From contig OZ024797.1 in NCBI GenBank assembly GCA_964017045.1, positions 16,326,863 to 16,390,862 of the forward strand: a DNA stretch of 64,000 bases, in the 5' to 3' direction. Positions 12,701 to 21,700 of the stretch are shown here, piece by piece. Below the pieces are notes generated by a model that saw only the letters and a list, made by a program, of their open reading frames with translations, ran no database searches and was not told the DNA's origin. The first letter of the stretch is position 1. The number at the start of each line of letters is the position of its first letter. Position numbers and translations under genes: made by a program. The stretch comes from Omphiscola glabra (lineage: Eukaryota; Mollusca; Gastropoda; Lymnaeidae).

Positions 12701-15700
12701 CAAAAAGTTAGACCCCCCCTAAAATATAATGTCACAAATCTCTACACCCCCCCCCTCTATAAAAAGTCCCTGTGTCCACTATTGTCCTTTACAAACCCTT
12801 AATAGAGTCACCTCCCGTGGATATCAAATTACAGCACCTGTGTCAAAAACACTTCACTAGAACAGTGGTTCTTATCCTGTGGTAAAAGTACCTCCCCAAC
12901 CCTGAGGTGTGGTAGACCAGAAAAGTGCATTCAGTGGCGTAGCTAGAGGGGTGCAGACCGCACGGGGGTGACACCATCACAGGGGGTGACATCAAATTGA
13001 AAAATTGCGTATTTACAGAGCACACACTGCTCGGTCTAACCGAAATCCACAAAGGGATTACAGTTGACGCGTACATTTTCCACCCATGTAACCAATCAAA
13101 ATGCGTTTTTAATTAAAATTTCAAAGATGATGCGTCAGCAATTAGGTTACCTTATTATTAAGTCAGAAACAAGTCGTTTTGACCATGTTTCAACGCCGAA
13201 TGGAGTGTTCGTTAACTTTTGTAAGTGACATTAAGCTATATTCATCTAAATTCTGAGAAATAAAACTATCCTTTGATAACAATGAGTGATTTTAAGTACA
13301 TGTCACAGTTCTTAAATACATTTACCTCATGGCCTTCAATTAATTTTTTTTGTTCTTGTATTTGTTATACTGTGGACTAAGTTTAAGTTTAACAAGAATA
13401 ATTACATCGAGGAAAGGGTGTGTGTGTGTGGAGAGGGTGGGGTGACACTATGAGCTTACCGGACCGTGTGACACCAACCCTAGCTACGCCACTGATTGTA
13501 ATTGCTGCAATTGTTAACTGTTGCTGCTTTCTTTTTAATTAGTTTGTGTGCATTTTGAGTACAGCAGTAAATGTTTTTCTTGTGAATTTTGTCGGCTCAT
13601 TGCTTTTAATGGTAATTTTTTCCATTGTCTATAAAGTTAATTAAAGAAATAAAAATAAGATAACTAAATTGTTTAATTATTTTAATTTTATTACAATGTA
13701 ACTTATACGTTGGGGTGTGTGTTTAAAACGGAGTGGGCCTGCAGCCCTGTAAAAAAATGTTAAGAATCCCTGCCCTAGAGCATTTACTAAGATACCACCA
13801 CCTCTCTCTCCCCCCCCCCCCCCCCCCCGGTCACGGTCAACCATTTGTTATCCTTCCACCCCACTTCCTGTGGTTGCGGTGGTATGCGATTTCTATGACT
13901 CCAGTGTCCGTCTTTAGCCATAAATTCTCACAGATGTCATTGCAACTACATCCAGAGTTTCCTCCTATTTGGGTCTTGTAATTTGATCTGAGGCCATTTT
14001 TCTGACGTCGCATACCTGTACTGATTCTCTCAGTGATAGTAGTTTAAAAATAAAATAATGGTTGTTTTGTTAATGAATATGTTAAAAATGTCTGTTATTT
14101 AGCGTTATTAAGTGCAATTCTTTACCACAATATTCTACTTTTCATGTGACGTCACATTGCTTGAGGGTCCCCCCCTCCCCCTCGTCACACATCGTCACAA
14201 AAATCTGACCCCCCCTCCACCCCTAGACGCGTGACGTCATTTATGGATGGCCCCTAATGTACCCAAGTTAACTTTTGATATTATAGTTAAAAAGCTACTA
14301 TATTTAAAACTGTTTTGTTATTATGATTATATAAATTCCTTAATTTTTGTAATTAATTTTTAAAAATTATTTAATAAGCTACAAAAATTAAAAGTAAAAA
14401 AAAAAAGAATTCTGTTGCTTTTCATATTTTTCAGATTTATATTTTACATTTTTAAAATGCATGTTACCAAATGAAGTTATGATTATTTGCTTAGGCACAT
14501 GAGCAATTTTATATCAAAATTAGCTTAAGCTTAAGTGAGATTAATAAAAAGTATGTTTTATATGCGAAGCTGCTATAAATAGTTAGTTAAAACTGAATGC
14601 ATCACCATGTTTTGATCAGAGAAATCATTTAGAAGTTAACTTGTAATCCAGGTACAAAGTATAGATTGCTCTCAGAGTATTGCTGTTATAGATTGCTCTC
14701 AGAGTATTGCTGTTATAGATTGCTCTCAGAGTACTGCTGTTATAGATTGCTCTCAGAGTACTGCTGTTATGTATCTTCCTTCTTCTATCTTAGGCTACAC
14801 TTCAAAGATTGATGAACATAACTCACTCTGTTGAAAAAATTGAACAACTGCTTGGGATAAAACATGGACTTGATGCATCAGAAACTGCCAGGTAGCTATT
14901 TAAAAAAAAAGATTGTGTAGCATTTATATGATTTAACTTTTATAGTCGGAGGCGTTTATGATTCAGTATAGTTACTCATAAAAGTCAGCTAATAATGTCC
15001 TCAATGTAAGCGATGGCTTGCTGCTACTATTTCAATAACTTTATTCAACGCCTCAAAAACTGTCTCCCTCTCTGCTAAGAAGCAACAAGGTCCAAAAGAA
15101 TATTACACATTATTTTATTATATACTAAATAAATCATATAATTCTTTGATATCAGAATAATATTATAACAATTATAGTTGTAATGCTGAGAATATATATA
15201 CACCCACGTTCAATACTTTATCTAATATTAATTCAATAAATCCATTAGAAAAATCCAATATGTCCTCCGCTCACATCAAAGTTATCATTCAGTCCACACT
15301 CTAATAAAAAAACATGAATTCTCCCTACGCTACAAAAACTAGTTCTTTTTCTTCGTGTCTCTGTTCTTTAATAATAAATCACTACACCACTGTGCCGTGA
15401 GAACAAATATTAGTGTCGTGTGAAAAGTCATTTTCATATGCATAAGTAACGTAGTCTGTTACAGACAGATTGCTTTATCTATTCATAAACACAATTGCTT
15501 GGAAAGTCAATGTGCTTTCTCAGTAACATGCTAAGGCTAGAAAACTTGATAGAAGCCCAACCTAGACGGTAATTCCGGGGCCAATTTGGACAAGCACACG
15601 CCAAATTACGTGGGGTGGTGGTGCATCTAGGTCAACTGCAATTCCAATGGACTAGCCAGAGGGAAGGGGCTTCAGGAACCTGGATGAGCCCATGAGTAAC

Positions 15701-18700
15701 CTTGGGGGCTCAACCGGGAACAAGAAGTGTGATCCCCGAGGATCAAAGATACTAAATTGATCACATTTGGGAAACTGACTGAAGGGGGTAAGACAAAGAA
15801 ACTAACCTGGAGGAAAGCAATCTGAAGTTGAATCTCTGTGAATCTGGGCGGAACACCGGCCATAAGAGTTAACGTTCGGTGCTGCCTTGCTACTATCCAT
15901 CCATCGGTCAGCAAAAAAGTAGTTAGTTTCATTGATAATTCTTTTCGGTAACATTTGTATTCAAATAATTATATTTTTTAACACTATTTAAAAATCTGTT
16001 ATGTTGTCATATGGAATTATGTATTACACCTTTGTCTTTGTTCATATAAATATCACTTTTGGGTCTGGCCCTTGAAATCTTAATTTAAAATTTATTACTG
16101 AAGTTTTTTTTATTTCTTCATGACTCTATTTAAAAGATGAAAAGTAATTTAGTTTGCTAAATTGAAAAAACTCCCAAATTTGTGCCAAATAATACATTAT
16201 AATATATGCTGATGAGGGGGAGTGTTGACATTTTTTAAAACAAATAATTATTTGTTCTGTAATTTAGTGAACTGACAGGACCTCTCATAGAGCGTGTTGC
16301 CACGGAATTTAACAAACTTCAGTTTTATGTCACAAGGAGTAAAGGCCTTCCATTAGTAGACCAAGTTAAACCTGTAAGTTTAAAACAGTTTCACTTTGTT
16401 TCACTCTATTAGTCAACACTATCTTTCACAATAGACATTAATAAATAATTCTCCCTTTTCATATTTTGGTCTTCTACTAATCAAAGAAAACATTTAATAA
16501 TGAACTCTTGTTAAGTCATCTGTTTGAGAGTATGACTTATAATTCAAATTCTCCGATCATTTAAGACTTGCTACACAATGTTCATTATTTAATTTTTGTA
16601 TCTGCCAGCGTATTTCTGCCATTACTACAACACTTCAGTGCAACCTGGAGGGTTCTTTCCTGTCTGGTCTAGAGACTGGCAATACAGCGATGCTGCGCCA
16701 GTGTTTGAGAACCTATGCTCTCATTGATAAAACTCAGGATGCTGAGAAATTGTTTAGGGAACACATTGCCCAACCGTACATGGAACGGGTAAAACCCTTC
16801 ATCTTTTAGTATCATAAAATTACTGTTTATTTTTGATACCCTGAACTTATGAAGGTAAATATATCATAGTAGTTTTCATCTTTTCTTGTGTCCAATCAAT
16901 TATTCCTGACTTGATGAAATGTGCTTCCATATGACTGCATGTTAGCTAGTTCAAGGACCTAATCACAACTCTTATCCTGTAAACAACAGATTATCAATGA
17001 TGATTTTTTGCGCCATCACAATAAAGACATCTCTGTGATGTTTGACCATGTTCTGCAATTTTTTGCTGATAAATGTTCAATGCTCACAGGAATCACAACA
17101 GGAACAAGGTAACAGAGTGAAGAGTTTTTATTTATCCAATGAGAAACAATTTGATAGACTGCCTTGCATGGAACATAACTGATCCAATTAAAGCATATTC
17201 TTTAACTTTTAAATAAGATATTAAAATGGCACAAGACAGCCACAAGAGGAAATATTTGCTAATTAACAATTGCATTTGAATTTAATACTGTCAGCAGAAT
17301 CTATATCGGTATATATTTTATGTATGTGCATGATTCATATTTGAATGTGTCCATCTATAACTATTGTTTTATGTGTTTACTGCTTTAATAGAAAAATTGA
17401 CCTAGTTTTTAATGATAATGTTAATCACAATTAATTATAAAATGCTCATATAATTTAGTTGTTTGGTTCCAGGGCTACTGTTAACCTATTCAACACAACC
17501 TTTCAATTAGGGGAAAGGTGCCCATATAATCATAGATTACTGATTTTAAAAAAAAATCAATAATCTGATTTTAATGCAGATTTTAAAGTTAGCATTACCA
17601 GTACCTACATTGACAGTTCCACTTATGTGACTGAGTGGGAAAATATATTGAGCTGGTTCCCACCAGGCAGTAATTTATAATTAGAAGCAATGCTTTAAGT
17701 TTTAATACTAAGTTTTATGGTATAACCAGTATTTTCCTTTACATTCCTTAGTGGTGGTGAAATTGTTAGAGGCTATGATTTTGTTGTCCATGCTGTCTTC
17801 CCTGAGGTTGTTGAGAACCTTGAGCAGCAGGTACCAACCATATTTGCCCCTGGAAATCCAGATGTCTTCCACAAGGCAAGTCATGAGGGGCAAATCTAGT
17901 AAATAATCCTTTTATCCACATGCTGCTTTAGCTGAGCTCATGACAAAACATGGTCATGAGTTAATTATGTACAATTTCAGGCAACTTCAATGAACAAAGT
18001 CAACAAATTTTTTTTGTAAAATATTCAAACTTTATTTTAATACATAAATATTTCATGAGTCTCCAAAAGTGAATCATCAAAAGATTAAAAATGGCTGTCC
18101 CATGTTTTTAATGATGTATACAAAAACTCTTTCAGGTATTGTTTCGCTAAACTAATGTCAAAGTTAACCCACAAACTGTCATAACGGCCAATCATTGGCC
18201 ATTATGGATGCTTCTGTGGTTTTACATCCGATATAATCGGCCTCTACTAAAATTAAAATCATAATTTAGAATCATAAGTTTTTATTTTCAAAATTTTTAT
18301 TATTATTTTATTATTTTGTTTAAAGGGGAGATAACTTTAATAATTGGAATTACTTCCTATTTATAGAAAACTAAGGTAAATATTGCATGTGTTCATCATA
18401 TTTGTTAATAATTTTTTAATCAAGCTGAAATTTTTGTTAAAAATAACTTGTAGGACTCTGATTTTGGCCCTGCAAAATGAAAGCCTAATTTATGTCTTAT
18501 ATTAAATTTTGCTTTATGGGATGACTGCTTCCTATTCCCAATCGGCCCTCCCCCTACTCAACATGTTTTATCTCAATTGTACTGCGCAAAAAATAAATCT
18601 GTCAAGCAGCAAGCGTCATGCGTTATTGTTGCACTCAGGTACAAAGGTTAAATTTTTTTTCCAAGGGGACTATTATATTAATCAATAAAGAGCCACGGAG

Positions 18701-21700
18701 TATGGTGTAGGACTGTCTGTAGGCCTATTGTTTATAATAAATGAGAAGTTAACTATTTTTTTGTAACACATGGACCCACTGGGTATTTTCTCAAAATACC
18801 CGGACCCGTTGTAAAACCTAGTTTGAATTATTTCTTTCTGACAGTAATTTTGAAGATAGTTTTGTTGGCATGACTCATGGTAGTGATACTTACAATAGTG
18901 GAGCTAGAACTAGTGGCAGTTCAAGTTCTAATTTTGGAAGTAGTGGAGAATAGGGTGCTAATTAATTTTATAGGCATTATATAAAGAAATATGTAGGTCA
19001 CCTATGATTACTATGAATTAAATTTTTTTTTTTCATAAACCCAAATAACTATCTTTTCTAAACTGAAAGAATAACTTTTAAAAGGATCCAACGTCCAGTG
19101 TGGTTCTGAGCTGAGGAAAGATAATAAAACAGAAGTACAAATGTACTCACTGTTGAAAGTTCAAGGTTATATTCATTTTACATAGCTCAAAGAATTCCAA
19201 AGTTCATCCCTTATGATTCCTTTTCCAATTTACTTGCACAATAACCATACTTTTTATTTTAGTGATACATATCAAAGTTAATAAAAAGTGTTAACACCAC
19301 AACTTATTTGCATTTAACAGTTTGTGGGTTAAACAACTTGACTTGTGTTTTGTTAGTTTGTACCTACATGAAATATGGTTTTTAAAATGCAAAAGTCATG
19401 GCAAAAAATGTGAGGTGGATACTCTTGACAAATTTGACAAAAGCTTTGAAAAAAATTGAAATGTAAGAATTTCGGACAGTTAACAGGTGCTTTCGTTTCC
19501 TGAAATTTTATTTAAACCCATCAGGAATGAAGTAAAATAAATTATTTTCCCTTGCCCATTCTTTCCTGTCAGATAACGAGAACATTATGACAAAGTCCCA
19601 AACCAACTTTCACCTAAGCAGATCAATCAAGACCTGTCCTCACTAAAGGGCAATAATGCATGAACATCAAAAGTTAGATGGTTCAAACAATTGCTATTGT
19701 TGCTCTGTAAAATCAGCATATTTGACATCATGTATGAAGGGTTAATGAAATTCTCATCATTGCAGAAGTATACAGCAACCATGAAATTCTTAGACCAGTT
19801 TGAGCAATACTGTGGTACACAAGCAAGTGTTAGACGGTTACGGCAACACACAAGTTATACAACACTAATGAACAAGTGGAACTCACAGCTGCAGGTTTAC
19901 TTTCAGATAAGGTCAGTTTGTATTAAATTTGTTACCAATAACTAAATCACACCACTTTGGTCTTCACCTCATAATTCAATATTAGCTTTCATTTCATGAT
20001 GAAATTCATCCCACCAAACTTTATGGTGCACAGATTGAAGGTGAAAGGTCCAATGGTAATTATCAGTATTTATTTTGTCAAAAGATATGTTTTATTTATT
20101 TCAGATTCCAAGACATAGCTGGTTCATTTGAGGCATCTATCTTTTCAGGGTTCATTAAATCTTCAGGTTTGTTGCTACCCTTGTCTTGGTGTTACTCCCC
20201 CTTGTCTTGGTGCTACTACCCTTGATATGAGTATGACTCCCTTTGTATTTATATTACCTTGCCATACTAACCTTATTTTGATGACAAGTTTTAATATTTG
20301 TGATTAAAATTTGTGATCAATCAATATGTAAATGTAAGCTCAATGTTAACCTGTTTTGTTTATTTTCTGTGTATTTTTAGAAGGAACTGATTTTCATCTT
20401 TCTTCATCCGCTGCTTTGTGGGCAAGTTTAGTAAGGTGCTGGCAAGATGATATATTCATACCAGCATACACACACAGGTACTAACTTTCCCACTCTTGTG
20501 AGTCCATCCATTGATATCCACATACATTTCCCCTTAATTTTAAACTATGATGTCACATATAACAATAATCTCTACTACTTTGTTTAGATCATGTTAAAAT
20601 GATATAATCCTATATAATAATGTTCTAAATTACGATACTATTGTTTGTTTTTGTACCCTCCTGCTTATAACTGATATACTTATCCACCCCTTCCTGAAAC
20701 AGGTTTTTGAAACTAAATCTTCAATTGCTATCAAGGTATAAGACATGGCTAGATGATGTGTATCAAGAGGAGGTAACCCATCTTTAATATTAGCCCTTGT
20801 CTTAAATTTTTTTAAAAATCACTTAATTTATTTTAAAAAAAAATTATAATCTGTTGGTTTAATCAAATATTTTAATACCGGTATTAAAAAACCCTAAATA
20901 ATATGCTATTTCCTTTAATGGCCAATATAAGTATTTTAGGTACGTGTAGCACTATTTGTTTGTGTAATAACAATTATCTTCCTGTACCCATAATAAAAAA
21001 GGAAATTTGTATCACAATATTTTTATTTGATGTATCAAGTATTTTTTGTAATGTTAATGACTAGTAAGGCATGATTTAACTGATAGTAAAATAAGCAGAT
21101 TAAAAAAAAATTCTTGATATATAATATATGAATTAATATTTTTTGGAAGATGTCTGGCAAGACTGAGTCCAACCCTGATAGTAAACCAAGATCTGCAACT
21201 CCTGAACTGCAAAGTATACCTTCCTTGTCTGATGACATTATGACACGGTCAATGTCTCCCAAACCGACCTATACCCAAACAGACCAAATAAGACCTGTCC
21301 TCACCACGGGGCAAATAGTAGCACTGATGGCTGACCTGGATTTATTAGTTGCCAAGGTTAAGATATAATGTTAAAACTTGAAATGGGGAGTGCTGATATT
21401 TGAATAATTATTTGAGGCTATCCAATATACCTGAAGTGAAATAAACATCATAAAATTGTGAATGCCATTGACATTAAATTATTATAAACATTTTCTCAGA
21501 TTCCGATTTTATATGAAGAAATAATAAAGACAAAGTTATCCACCCTTGGTTTAGATGACTCTTCTGCTGTAAAAGGTAGGCCATTAATCCTTGTTGGTTG
21601 TGCTTTAATTTGTTTAAAAGCTGATTTAGATTGGTTTAGATGATTATCGAGCTACCTATTTTGTTACCAAACTATTTAAAATTTAATGCCTGATCTCCAG

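Larger units (their letters stand above)
12625..14254. mobile_element. PIF/Harbinger-like TIR element, host of nested insertions
   Basis: Ends are inverted repeats GGGGCCATCCATAAATGACG (left) and its reverse complement (right), extending to about 24 bp, flanked by TAA on both sides (12622-12624 and 14255-14257). A TWA duplication fits PIF/Harbinger. Inside the ends, C-rich segments with two ATCGTCACA motifs occur as direct rather than inverted subterminal repeats (12665-12760 and 14168-14225). No transposase was found. Two hAT elements sit inside it. Confidence 0.65.
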
